From NCBI RefSeq assembly GCF_018333215.1, contig NZ_BORO01000014.1, positions 1-64,000 on the forward strand: DNA of 64,000 nt, read 5' to 3'. This stretch comes from Oceanobacillus sp. J11TS1 (GTDB lineage Bacteria; Bacillota; Bacilli; Bacillales; Amphibacillaceae). Below, piece after piece: positions 8,340 to 16,922 of this stretch; the first letter of the stretch is position 1; each line of letters begins with the position of its first letter. The notes beneath the pieces are model-generated. The model made no database searches. It saw nothing but the letters and a program-made list of their open reading frames with translations, and had not been told where the DNA came from. Position numbers and translations under genes: made by a program.

Positions 8340-9308
8340 ATGAAGCTAGGCGTATTTACCGTTTTGTTTGCAGAAAAGAAGTTTGAAGACATGCTTGATT
8401 ATGTAAAAGATGCCGGATTGGATGCAGTGGAAATTGGTACAGGCGGAAATCCCGGTACGGCACATTGCCAGATTGATGAGCTGTTAGAAAATAGTGAAAA
8501 ACGAAAAGAATTTAAGGATAAGATTGAATCTCGCGGATTAACCATCAGCGCATTCAGCTGCCACGATAATCCTATTTCACCGAATAAAGCACATGCCAAA
8601 GCAAGTCACGATGCTTTTGTGAAAACAGTTCGTTTGGCAGAAATGCTGGATGTTCCTGTAGTAAATACTTTCTCGGGAACGCCGGGATCCCATGAGGATT
8701 CCAAATATCCAAATTGGCCGGTAACTCCTTGGCCAACCGAATACTCCGATATTTTAAAATGGCAATGGGAAGAAAAGCTGATTCCATATTGGAAAGAACA
8801 GGGACAGTTTGCGAAAGACCATGGTGTTAAAGTTGGTTTGGAGCTGCATGCCGGTTTTCTTGTGCATACACCACATACGATGCTAAAACTTCGTGAAGCT
8901 ACCAATGATGCGATTGGTGCAAATCTGGACCCAAGTCACTTATGGTGGCAGGGAATTGATCCAGTAGCGGCCATTAAGATATTAGGAAAAGCTGGAGCAA
9001 TCCATCATTTCCACGCAAAGGATACGTATATTGATCAGGATAACGTCAATATGTACGGATTAACGGACATGCAGCCATATGGGGAGGTACAGACACGCGC
9101 CTGGAGCTTCCGTTCAGTAGGATATGGTCATAGTATTCAAGAATGGTCGAATATCGTCAGTGCGCTCCGAACCTATGGCTACGATTATGTCATCAGTATT
9201 GAACATGAAGACCCGATCATGTCCATTGAGGAAGGTTTCCATGCAGCTGTGAAAAACTTAAAGCAGGTTAATATGAAAGAAGCTCCAGCTACTATGTGGT
9301 GGGCATAA
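8340..9308 (+). CDS. sugar isomerase/epimerase-like TIM-barrel protein (xylose isomerase-like)
   Basis: A 322-residue AP-endonuclease-2/xylose-isomerase-like barrel. The expected metal ligands are visible in order: E168 (GLELHAG), D197 (NLDPSHLWW), H225 (HFHAKD) and E288 (SIEHED). Enzymes of this fold epimerise or cleave keto-sugars; E. coli YcjR, an epimerase of 3-keto-glucosides, is one with the same neighbours. At 322 residues it is longer than YcjR, with an insert around 110-150 (WPVTPWPTEYSDILKW). Ribosome binding site AGGGGAGG lies ahead of the ATG. Confidence 0.82.
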   Translation: MKLGVFTVLFAEKKFEDMLDYVKDAGLDAVEIGTGGNPGTAHCQIDELLENSEKRKEFKDKIESRGLTISAFSCHDNPISPNKAHAKASHDAFVKTVRLAEMLDVPVVNTFSGTPGSHEDSKYPNWPVTPWPTEYSDILKWQWEEKLIPYWKEQGQFAKDHGVKVGLELHAGFLVHTPHTMLKLREATNDAIGANLDPSHLWWQGIDPVAAIKILGKAGAIHHFHAKDTYIDQDNVNMYGLTDMQPYGEVQTRAWSFRSVGYGHSIQEWSNIVSALRTYGYDYVISIEHEDPIMSIEEGFHAAVKNLKQVNMKEAPATMWWA

Positions 9309-9330
9309 TACAGCGATTTTTACATGGTTG

Positions 9331-9390
9331 GAACCGGAATATATTCTAAACCGGTGAATAGAATATATTTCCGGTTCTGTTTTTTACACG
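9331..9390 (+). terminator. intrinsic terminator
   Basis: AACCGGAATATATTCTA pairs with TAGAATATATTTCCGGTT (one bulged T) and is followed by CTGTTTTTT. It should end or attenuate transcription after the isomerase gene, before the DUF624 and glucosidase genes. Confidence 0.75.
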
Positions 9391-9458
9391 GGTATTTCAG
9401 AAGCGAAAATTGGGTTTTCATTAGATTGATAGAAATAAAGCTTGAGGGGGAAGAAAGA

Positions 9459-10142
9459 ATGAAAATAACAGGCGCAATAGGAGGAGTTTATTCGGCGTGT
9501 GAGTGGGTCATGCGTTTTGCACTATTAAATGTTGTTTGGCTAGCTGTAAATTCCCCTGTTCTTTTAGTTGTATGGAGTATGTGGAGAGCTGCTTCGGTAC
9601 AAGAAATAATCCTACTTAGCATTCCCCTTCTTGGCTTATTTCCAACCTTATTTTATCCTGCGACGGCCGGCTTATTTGCGGTGGTTCGTGACTGGATTAT
9701 GACAGCGGAAAAAGAAAGCATGGTCAAGGAATTTTTTAGCTATGCCAAAGAAAACTATCAAAAAAGCCTGCTAGCGGGAAGCATACTTGGGGTGATATGG
9801 ACGATAACAATCGTTAATTATGTTATTGTCAGTCAATCAAGTACAATCCTGGCTGTTGTTTTCCTATTCTTTGCTTTTTTGTTGTTAGTCGTTACTGTGT
9901 TGTTTTTATCAATTTTAGTTCATTATCAGCTCTCAAGCATTGAATTATTAAAAAAGACCTTGTTATATACATTTGGCTGTCCTTTCTTAGCAATAACGAT
10001 ATTGATAAGCGTCATTATCATTTTTCTGATGGGATTGCGTTTTCCGTTTTTAATGGTGTTTTTTAGCTGGTCCTTATTGGCATTCATCACATTTTCTGCT
10101 TTTTACAGAACCTTTTTACGTTTAAGAGAAAAGCAGGCATAA
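9459..10142 (+). CDS. DUF624 (YesL-like) membrane protein
   Basis: A 227-residue protein with about five hydrophobic segments and the DUF624 signature (NVVWLAVNSPVLL, PATAGLFAVVRDWI). These proteins are nearly always found in carbohydrate-uptake operons of Gram-positive bacteria; their function is unknown, and a role in assembling or regulating the ABC importer has been suggested by context only. The start at 9459 has GAGGGGG ahead of it; the frame is open back to 9324 but that part overlaps the terminator hairpin and is not credible. Confidence 0.82.
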   Translation: MKITGAIGGVYSACEWVMRFALLNVVWLAVNSPVLLVVWSMWRAASVQEIILLSIPLLGLFPTLFYPATAGLFAVVRDWIMTAEKESMVKEFFSYAKENYQKSLLAGSILGVIWTITIVNYVIVSQSSTILAVVFLFFAFLLLVVTVLFLSILVHYQLSSIELLKKTLLYTFGCPFLAITILISVIIIFLMGLRFPFLMVFFSWSLLAFITFSAFYRTFLRLREKQA

Positions 10143-10166
10143 TCAGTTAGGAAAGGAAGACGAAAG

Positions 10167-11822
10167 ATGAAAAGAATATGGTGGAAAGAAGCAGTAGCTT
10201 ATCAAATCTACCCAAGAAGTTTTATGGATTCAAATGGAGATGGAATAGGCGATATTCAAGGTATTATTTCCAAATTAGATTATTTAAAGGATTTAGGAAT
10301 TGATGTCATTTGGATATGTCCGATCTATCAATCTCCTAATGACGATAATGGCTACGACATAAGTGACTACCAAGCAATTGCAGAAGAATTTGGGACGATG
10401 GCGGATTTTGATGAGCTGCTGGAAAAAGTACATCAAAAAGGCATGCGCTTGATTATGGATTTAGTGATTAATCATACCTCTGATGAACATCCTTGGTTTA
10501 TTGAATCGAAATCCTCGAAGGATAATCCATATCGAGACTATTATATTTGGCATCCAGGGAAAAAGAATGGAAAAGAGCCAAATAATTGGGAGTCTATCTT
10601 CGGCGGGTCTGCTTGGAAATATGATAAGCAAACAAAGGAATATTTTATGCATATTTTTTCGGAAAAACAGCCTGATTTAAATTGGGAAAATAAAGCAGTT
10701 CGCAAAGATTTATATAAAATGGTAAATTGGTGGCTGGATAAAGGGATTGACGGTTTTCGTGTGGACGCAATTTCGCATATAAAAAAGAAGCCGGGATTCC
10801 CCGACCTGCCCAATCCAACAAAGAAACGATATGTACCGTCCTTTGATGGCCATATGAATCAAGACGGTATACATGAATTTCTACAAGAGTTTAAAAAAGA
10901 AACATTGGATCATTATGATATTATGACAGTCGGAGAAGCCAATGGTGTGAAGCTCACGCAGGCAGATGACTGGGTTGGTGAGAAGCATGGTGTATTTGAT
11001 ATGATTTTTCAGTTTGATCATTTAGACCTCTGGGGACGTGAAACAGGTAGCGGCCTTGATTTAGAGAAGTTAAAAAATGTGTTTACCACATGGCAGAAAG
11101 GCTTAGAAAAAGTGGGTTGGAATGCATTATTTTTAGAAAATCATGATCAGCCGCGCTCTGTTTCCAGCTGGGGAGATACGGAAAATCACCATGCGGCTTC
11201 TGCAAAGGCATTTGCGACTTTATATTTTCTGATGCAAGGAACACCATTTATCTATCAGGGACAGGAAATAGGGATGACCAACGTTCCTTTTGAGTCTATT
11301 GATGAATATGATGCTGTCGATGCAAAAAACTTCTATCAAGAGCAATTGGAAGAAGGGGTACCGGAAGAAGAGATTCTTGCTGTACTAGCGAATACAAGCC
11401 GAGATCATTCACGTACGCCCATGCACTGGACCAACAAAGAAAATGCTGGATTTACAACAGGGAAGCCCTGGATAAAAGTGAATCCAAATTATACGACGAT
11501 CAATGTAGAAGCGCAGCAAAATAACCCGGAATCTATCTTCCATTTTTATAAAAAACTGATCGCGTTGCGGAAACAAGAACAGGGGCTGATATACGGCACA
11601 TATGATATCGTCATGGAAGAGCATCCTCAAATTTATGCTTATACCAGAACATATCAAGAAAAACAGTGGCTTGTACTGGTGAACGTTTTTGCGGAAGAAA
11701 CGACGTATACACTCCCGGAAGAATTTCAAGGGAAAGAATTAAAACTGCTGGTAAATAATTATGATAGAAAAGAGAAAGAAAAGCTGCAAGCCTATCAAAC
11801 GGTTGTTTATCAAGTGGTGTAA
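10167..11822 (+). CDS. GH13 alpha-glucosidase
   Basis: A 551-residue cytoplasmic alpha-glucosidase of the oligo-1,6-glucosidase/maltase subfamily, full length. Catalytic residues are visible: nucleophile D200 (GFRVDAISH), acid/base E257 (VGEANG) and transition-state stabiliser D327 (ENHDQPR). Conserved region I is DLVINHTSDEHPWF. Alanine follows the nucleophile; in this subfamily Val at that place goes with alpha-1,6 specificity, and Ala/Gly/Thr with alpha-1,4. It would split an imported alpha-glucoside. It is last in the operon, 24 bases after the DUF624 gene. Confidence 0.92.
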   Translation: MKRIWWKEAVAYQIYPRSFMDSNGDGIGDIQGIISKLDYLKDLGIDVIWICPIYQSPNDDNGYDISDYQAIAEEFGTMADFDELLEKVHQKGMRLIMDLVINHTSDEHPWFIESKSSKDNPYRDYYIWHPGKKNGKEPNNWESIFGGSAWKYDKQTKEYFMHIFSEKQPDLNWENKAVRKDLYKMVNWWLDKGIDGFRVDAISHIKKKPGFPDLPNPTKKRYVPSFDGHMNQDGIHEFLQEFKKETLDHYDIMTVGEANGVKLTQADDWVGEKHGVFDMIFQFDHLDLWGRETGSGLDLEKLKNVFTTWQKGLEKVGWNALFLENHDQPRSVSSWGDTENHHAASAKAFATLYFLMQGTPFIYQGQEIGMTNVPFESIDEYDAVDAKNFYQEQLEEGVPEEEILAVLANTSRDHSRTPMHWTNKENAGFTTGKPWIKVNPNYTTINVEAQQNNPESIFHFYKKLIALRKQEQGLIYGTYDIVMEEHPQIYAYTRTYQEKQWLVLVNVFAEETTYTLPEEFQGKELKLLVNNYDRKEKEKLQAYQTVVYQVV

Positions 11823-11826
11823 GAAG

Positions 11827-11862
11827 AACAGGAGGAGGCTGATGGCCACCTCCTGTTTCTTT
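11827..11862 (+). terminator. intrinsic terminator of the sugar operon
   Basis: AACAGGAGG pairs with CCTCCTGTT around a short GC-rich inner stem, followed by TCTTTC. It lies directly after the glucosidase stop. Confidence 0.75.
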
Positions 11863-11960
11863 CACTAGAATGACAGTCTTTCTGTCTTGGCTAAGCCCCC
11901 AACAGACTCTCCATGAATAAATACTTGGAAATTTTAATAGACAGAGGGGGTGTAAACAGT

Positions 11961-12206
11961 TTAAAAATCCTCTGCCTTCTTTATTTCACGTCTATCCTCA
12001 AATAATTTCCATAACCTATTCCATCTTTTCCTAAATATAATCTTCTGGAAGCTCTTTATACCGATTCCATTGGCAGTTCCATAGAACCATTGATGAGCGA
12101 TTTCGTGAGCAACTGTAGTCTTTGAATCTCCTGATTTCCCTCCTATGTCATAAATACTGCCAACAGGGACTATATCGAGATCTTCCATGGAATTTGTTCC
12201 CATCAC
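11961..12206 (-). pseudogene. decayed fragment of an M1-type zinc metallopeptidase
   Basis: The minus strand encodes VAHEIAHQWFYG, the HExxH zinc-binding motif with the downstream W/F pattern of M1-family peptidases. The family continues with a conserved WLDEGFA-type segment carrying the third zinc ligand, but here the frame runs into unrelated residues after GTANG, as after a frameshift, and stops. Upstream sequence to about 12290 has no continuous frame. No start context or ribosome binding site is evident. I read it as a relic. Confidence 0.6.
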
Positions 12207-12348
12207 ATAACGATTTGTTTAAAAGAGTAGTAGTCTGCAAGGGTCCCATTTGTTGATTTTCATAGGATGGGAATGGTTGTCGCAATAGTGCGGAAAATCG
12301 ATTAGTAAACTTATTTTGAAATTCTACTAAAATTACCTAATGATAACC

Positions 12349-12375
12349 TAAATAAATTTTGTATTTAACCGATAT
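12349..12375 (+). promoter_or_regulatory. SigD-type promoter for motA-motB-cheA-cheW
   Basis: TAAA at 12349-12352, exactly 15 bases, then ACCGATAT at 12368-12375. This matches the B. subtilis SigD consensus TAAA-N15-GCCGATAT in all but one base. It stands 36 bases ahead of motA. Confidence 0.82.
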
Positions 12376-12410
12376 TAGAAGAAGGTACAAAGGAAAGCAG
12401 GAGGATACGT

Positions 12411-13196
12411 ATGGATAAAACATCAGTAATCGGATTATTATTAGGAATAATTGCTGTAGGCGTAGGGATGGTTTTAAAAGGTGTAGGTTTAGAGGCACTA
12501 ATTAACCCCGCAGCAATTTTAATTATTCTTGTCGGAACTGTAGCTGCAGTCACGATTGCATTTCCTGGAAATGTGTTAAAAAAAGTTCCGGCATTATTTA
12601 AAAAATTGTTCTTCGAAGAGAAACAGACAGATTCCAAGGAGCTAATTGCCTTATTTATGGATTGGGCAGACCAAACGCGTAAGGAGGGTCTCCTTTCTTT
12701 AGAAAATCAAGTGAATGAAGTAAATGATCCATTTCTTTCGTCGGGATTACAATTAGCGATCGACGGGCAATCTCCTGACTTTATCAAAGATGTCATGATT
12801 GAAAAAATTGAGGCAATGGAGCAGCGTCATGAGGATGGAGCTGCCATTTTTACGCAAGCTGGTACATATGCTCCGACGCTAGGGGTACTCGGAGCTGTAA
12901 TCGGATTGATTGCGGCACTTGGTGATATGTCCGATATTGAAGCTTTGGGACATGCCATATCAGCAGCTTTTGTTGCGACATTGTTGGGGATATTCACAGG
13001 GTATGTCTTATGGCATCCATTTGCTAATAAACTACGTGAAAAATCAAAACAGGAAGTACAGCAAAAAGAATTGATTGTGGAAGGAATTCTCTCCATTACC
13101 ACAGGAGACTCTCGATTAATTGTGCAAGAAAAGCTAGGGTCTTTACTTTCTTCCAAAGAGTTAGCAGAACTGCAGGCGAGGGATAGCGATGGCTAG
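12411..13196 (+). CDS. motA: flagellar motor stator protein MotA
   Basis: A 261-residue membrane protein that forms the ion-conducting stator with MotB and generates torque on the flagellar rotor. It follows B. subtilis MotA along its length, with the stretches NPAAILIILVGT, FTQAGTYAPTLGVLGAVIGLIAAL and GHAISAAFVATLLGIFTGYVLWHPFANKL. Two N-terminal and two C-terminal membrane segments flank a cytoplasmic loop of about 100 residues. The stop overlaps the motB start by eight bases. Expression is probably by SigD from the promoter at 12349. Confidence 0.93.
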   Translation: MDKTSVIGLLLGIIAVGVGMVLKGVGLEALINPAAILIILVGTVAAVTIAFPGNVLKKVPALFKKLFFEEKQTDSKELIALFMDWADQTRKEGLLSLENQVNEVNDPFLSSGLQLAIDGQSPDFIKDVMIEKIEAMEQRHEDGAAIFTQAGTYAPTLGVLGAVIGLIAALGDMSDIEALGHAISAAFVATLLGIFTGYVLWHPFANKLREKSKQEVQQKELIVEGILSITTGDSRLIVQEKLGSLLSSKELAELQARDSDG

Positions 13197-13995
13197 AAGA
13201 AAAAAGAAAAGACAAAAACAATCACATGTAGATGAATCTTGGCTGCTTCCATATTCTGATTTACTAACTTTACTAGTAGCATTATTTATTGTTTTATTCG
13301 CTTCAAGTGATATCAATGTTCAAAAATATTTCGAGCTTGCGACAGTATTTCGAGATGAATTATCAGCAGGTTCAGGAACGGGCATCTTAGATTATGAGTC
13401 AGAACCTATTCCCCCAAGTACAAACGAGGGGCGAGATGACGGGGATTATGTGGAAGAAGGAACGGATGATGAAGTGAATCCAGAAGGGTTGGAGGGAGAA
13501 CAGGAATTACTTAAACTCCAAGAGGTTCAGGAAGAAATTAACGCTTATATCGAAGAAGCAGGACTTACAGAAGAATTTGGGACAGAGTTGACAGGAGAAG
13601 GGTTACTTATCACGATGCGAAATGATATCCTTTTTGATTCAGGAAGTGCAGTAGTGAAACAAGAGGGAAGGCAAGTTGCAGAAGATGTCTCCCGAATCTT
13701 AGAAACAGATCCGCCTCACCAAGTAGTTATAAGCGGTCACGCAGATGATGTGCCTATTCATAATGCTAATTTTGAATCAAATTGGGAGCTCAGTGTGACC
13801 CGTGCTTTAAACTTTATGAAAATCATCACGGAGAATAACGAACTGGATCCGACACTGTTTAGTGTAAAAGGGCATGGAGAATTTGATCCTGCTTATTCAA
13901 ACGATACAGAAGAAAATAGAGCTAAGAATAGGCGCGTAGAGGTATTGATTTTACCTAATTACGAAATTAATGTACAAGAAGAAAATAATGAGTAA
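13189..13995 (+). CDS. motB: flagellar motor stator protein MotB
   Basis: A 268-residue stator subunit: basic N-terminus, HVDESWLLPYSDLLTLL with the ion-binding Asp24 in a single membrane helix, an acidic linker (about 70-120), and an OmpA-like peptidoglycan-binding domain (ISGHADDVPI, NRRVEVLILP). The membrane helix reads VALFIVLF; valine at the position known to distinguish proton-type MotB from sodium-type MotS points to proton coupling, which is inference. The linker is longer and more acidic than in B. subtilis, possibly a salt or alkaline adaptation. Confidence 0.92.
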   Translation: MARRKKKRQKQSHVDESWLLPYSDLLTLLVALFIVLFASSDINVQKYFELATVFRDELSAGSGTGILDYESEPIPPSTNEGRDDGDYVEEGTDDEVNPEGLEGEQELLKLQEVQEEINAYIEEAGLTEEFGTELTGEGLLITMRNDILFDSGSAVVKQEGRQVAEDVSRILETDPPHQVVISGHADDVPIHNANFESNWELSVTRALNFMKIITENNELDPTLFSVKGHGEFDPAYSNDTEENRAKNRRVEVLILPNYEINVQEENNE

Positions 13996-14034
13996 TAGAA
14001 AGCAGATAGGATATAGAATAGAGGGGAAAATCGT

Positions 14035-16095
14035 ATGGATACGCAACAATATTTGGACATTTTCTTAGATGAAAGCCAAGAACATTTACAGTCAATTAAC
14101 GATTTCTTATTAAAACTAGAAGAGGATTCTTCTAATCTTGCGTATGTACAAGAGATTTTTCGTTCCGCACATACGCTTAAAGGAATGGCTGCAACAATGG
14201 GGTATGATGATATTGCTTCATTAACCCATAAAATGGAAAATGTATTGGATTTAATTCGTAACAAAGAATTAGTGACAAACACAAAAATAATAGATATTCT
14301 ATTTCTTGCAATTGATGACTTGGAAGATATGGTTGATTCCATACGAAATGGCGGAGATGGAAAAAAAGATGTTAGTGAACTTGTGAAGAAGCTAGAAGCA
14401 ATTGAAAGCGGCGAAGAGGTTACCGAATTGGCTGCAGTTGTAGAAGAAGCAGCTGAAACAAGTAAGCATTTTATGGCATCTGATTTAGATGAATTTCAGC
14501 TTACGGTCGTTCATCAGGCAGAAGAGCAAGGCATGTTTCCGTATGAGCTGCAGGTTACTTTTGAATCAAACTGCATTTTAAAAGGTGCCAGGGCTTTTAT
14601 GGTTTTTGAAGTATTAGAGAATGCAGGTGAAATTATTCGTACCTCTCCAACTGTTGAAGAAATTGAAGAGGGATCATTTGAATCAGGATTCTCTCTATTG
14701 TTTCTATCGGAGCAAAAGTCTGAACAATTAATTGAAGCAGTAAAAAGTGTTTCAGAAGTTGAAGATGTAAAAGCTCGTATAATCAATACAGATGAAAATA
14801 ATAGGAACAACCAGAAACAGACAGAAACAGATGAACGAAGCCTTTCTGTTCCAGAAATGAAAGCAGAAGCACCTGTAGAAAAGAACCGTTCTGAAGCAAA
14901 CAAATCTGGAAAAAATGAATCAGAAAAAGATAATGGGAAGAAAACAACATCTAAAAATATCCGAGTAAATCTTGATAAAATTGATGATCTATTAAACTTG
15001 TTTGAAGAGGTTGTTATTGATCGAAGTCGTTTAGAAGTGCTTGTTTCTTCGATGGATAATAGTGATTTAAGAGAAACTGTAGAGCATCTAAGCCGGGTAA
15101 GCTCAGATATGCAATCTCTTATCCTGGCAATGCGCATGGTTCCGATTGAACAAGTATTCAATCGTTTTCCAAGAATGATCCGCCAATTATCAAAGGATTT
15201 AAATAAAAAGATTGCCTTGGAAATAAAAGGTGCAGAGACAGAAGTCGACCGGACCGTTATTGATGAAATTGGTGATCCACTTGTCCACCTGATTCGCAAT
15301 TCATGTGATCATGGAATTGAACATCCAGAAGATCGTATTGCGAACAATAAGCCAGAAGAAGGTAAGTTGATATTACGTGCTTATCATAGCGGAAACTATG
15401 TTTTTGTCGAAATTGAAGATGACGGTGCAGGAATTAACCGTGAAAAAGTATCGAAAAAAGCGATTGAAAATAATATTATCACACCACAAGAAGCGGAGGA
15501 ACTAACAGATGACCAAGTTGCTGCGTTAATCATGAGCTCTGGATTTAGTACAGCAGATACTATTTCTGACGTATCTGGACGTGGTGTTGGATTGGATGTG
15601 GTGAAAAATAAAATTGAAGCTTTAGGTGGTAAAATATCTGTTACAACAGCGCCGGGACAGGGAAGTACCTTTTCCATCCAGCTTCCTTTAACATTATCGA
15701 TTATTACAACCATGCTTGTGCATATTCAAAAAGAAACATTTGCAATTCCGCTAACCTCTATTTTGGAAACAATCATGTTGCCGAAAGAAAAGATTATGAG
15801 TGCGCATGGAACAGAGGTTATTGATTACCGAGGAAAAATTATACCTATTTTATCTTTAGGAAAAGTATTAAAAGTTCCTGGAAGTGACGTGGAAATGGAT
15901 CGTTATGCAACGGTAATCATCAAAAAAGGCGACAAATTAATAGGACTTATCGTAGACGAATTAATTGGTCAGCAAGAGGTCGTCTTAAAATCACTTGGTA
16001 ATTATCTGGGAGAAGTTTTTGCTGTCTCAGGTGCAACCATTTTAGGTGACGGAGAAGTAGCTTTAATTATTGATCCGAATGCGTTAATTGATTAA
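14035..16095 (+). CDS. cheA: chemotaxis histidine kinase CheA
   Basis: A 686-residue chemoreceptor-coupled kinase. P1 Hpt domain with phosphorylatable His46 (RSAHTLKGMAATMGYDD); P2 region near 150-250; a charged linker (about 260-305); P3 dimerisation helices; P4 ATPase with N-box (HLIRNSCDHGIEHP), DDGAGI and GRGVGLDVV; and a C-terminal CheW-like P5 domain. All catalytic boxes are intact. It lies 39 bases after motB with its own Shine-Dalgarno (GAGGGG). Linkage to motAB rather than to the main fla/che operon differs from B. subtilis. Confidence 0.94.
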   Translation: MDTQQYLDIFLDESQEHLQSINDFLLKLEEDSSNLAYVQEIFRSAHTLKGMAATMGYDDIASLTHKMENVLDLIRNKELVTNTKIIDILFLAIDDLEDMVDSIRNGGDGKKDVSELVKKLEAIESGEEVTELAAVVEEAAETSKHFMASDLDEFQLTVVHQAEEQGMFPYELQVTFESNCILKGARAFMVFEVLENAGEIIRTSPTVEEIEEGSFESGFSLLFLSEQKSEQLIEAVKSVSEVEDVKARIINTDENNRNNQKQTETDERSLSVPEMKAEAPVEKNRSEANKSGKNESEKDNGKKTTSKNIRVNLDKIDDLLNLFEEVVIDRSRLEVLVSSMDNSDLRETVEHLSRVSSDMQSLILAMRMVPIEQVFNRFPRMIRQLSKDLNKKIALEIKGAETEVDRTVIDEIGDPLVHLIRNSCDHGIEHPEDRIANNKPEEGKLILRAYHSGNYVFVEIEDDGAGINREKVSKKAIENNIITPQEAEELTDDQVAALIMSSGFSTADTISDVSGRGVGLDVVKNKIEALGGKISVTTAPGQGSTFSIQLPLTLSIITTMLVHIQKETFAIPLTSILETIMLPKEKIMSAHGTEVIDYRGKIIPILSLGKVLKVPGSDVEMDRYATVIIKKGDKLIGLIVDELIGQQEVVLKSLGNYLGEVFAVSGATILGDGEVALIIDPNALID

Positions 16096-16123
16096 ATGAA
16101 GACATTAAAAGGGGGGAGACGCA

Positions 16124-16591
16124 TTGGTTACAGATAAACATATTCTATTTACATTAAAAGACCAAACCTTTGCTGTACACGTACAACAAATTGTTTCTAT
16201 CGAACGCGGATTAACTTTAACAAAGGTACCTCGTACACCTGACTTTATGAAGGGTGTTACAGAAATGCGTGGAATAATGACACCGATTATTGATTTACGT
16301 GAGAGACTGGAACTTGGCAGCGTTGAATTAACAGACCAGACGAGAACGCTCGTGGTTCAAGTTGATGGCATGCAAATTGGTATGCTTGTTGATCAGGCAA
16401 CAGAGGTGAAGGATATTCCCGCTTCATTGATGAAGGATGCACCGAGACTTGTGGGGGAAATAAAAGATACATTTCTATTAGGTGTAGCAACAATTGATGA
16501 TGAACTTATTTTATTATTGGATTTAGAGCAAATCATTCAGTTTACAGAGAAGAACCAGCTTCAGGAAATAATCAAAGAGCTTGATGAATAA
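16124..16591 (+). CDS. cheW: chemotaxis coupling protein CheW
   Basis: A 155-residue scaffold linking chemoreceptors to CheA, made of a single CheW-like beta-barrel domain (FTLKDQTFAVHVQQIVSIER, TEMRGIMTPIIDLRERL). It begins with TTG, supported by GGGGGGAG seven bases upstream. It is the last gene of the operon, followed by a terminator. Confidence 0.92.
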   Translation: MVTDKHILFTLKDQTFAVHVQQIVSIERGLTLTKVPRTPDFMKGVTEMRGIMTPIIDLRERLELGSVELTDQTRTLVVQVDGMQIGMLVDQATEVKDIPASLMKDAPRLVGEIKDTFLLGVATIDDELILLLDLEQIIQFTEKNQLQEIIKELDE

Positions 16592-16611
16592 TTAAGAACA
16601 GTGTAAATAAG

Positions 16612-16652
16612 AACACTTAATTAGATAATATCTGATTAAGTGTTTGTTTTTT
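16612..16652 (+). terminator. intrinsic terminator after cheW
   Basis: AACACTTAAT pairs with ATTAAGTGTT and is followed by TGTTTTTT. Confidence 0.8.
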
Positions 16653-16922
16653 AGAGTTTTTTTGAACAAGTACTTATAGGGGAAATGTAGAGTATTTCCT
16701 GGGAAATATAATCGGGGTTTTTGTAGAAATACTTGGCCTTTTATCGTATTTTAAAATTGCACGAGAAAAGTACTTCTTGTGCCAGCAAATGATGTCTTTT
16801 TTTGCGCTTCTCGTATTATCTAGTAAGAAAGAGAAAGAATGCTTTTATGTGTTTTATTAGTAAAGGAGGGAGTATTTCTATTATAATTAAATAAGGATAA
16901 AAGAGAAATGAGGATGAACAAT
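16653..16922. other. spacer with no recognised feature
   Basis: About 270 A+T-rich bases between the chemotaxis terminator and the phosphatase gene. No gene or strong structure is seen. A promoter for the next gene is presumably here but no clear -35/-10 pair stands out. Confidence 0.4.

Noticed and set aside
12411-13995. Sodium-type MotP/MotS stator
   Set aside because: Both proteins follow B. subtilis MotA/MotB more closely and MotB has Val at the discriminating helix position. Sodium coupling cannot be fully excluded from sequence.
14514-15299. 261-aa frame on the minus strand inside cheA
   Set aside because: It is antisense to a complete conserved gene and has a Ser/Thr/Arg/Ile-rich composition typical of a shadow frame.
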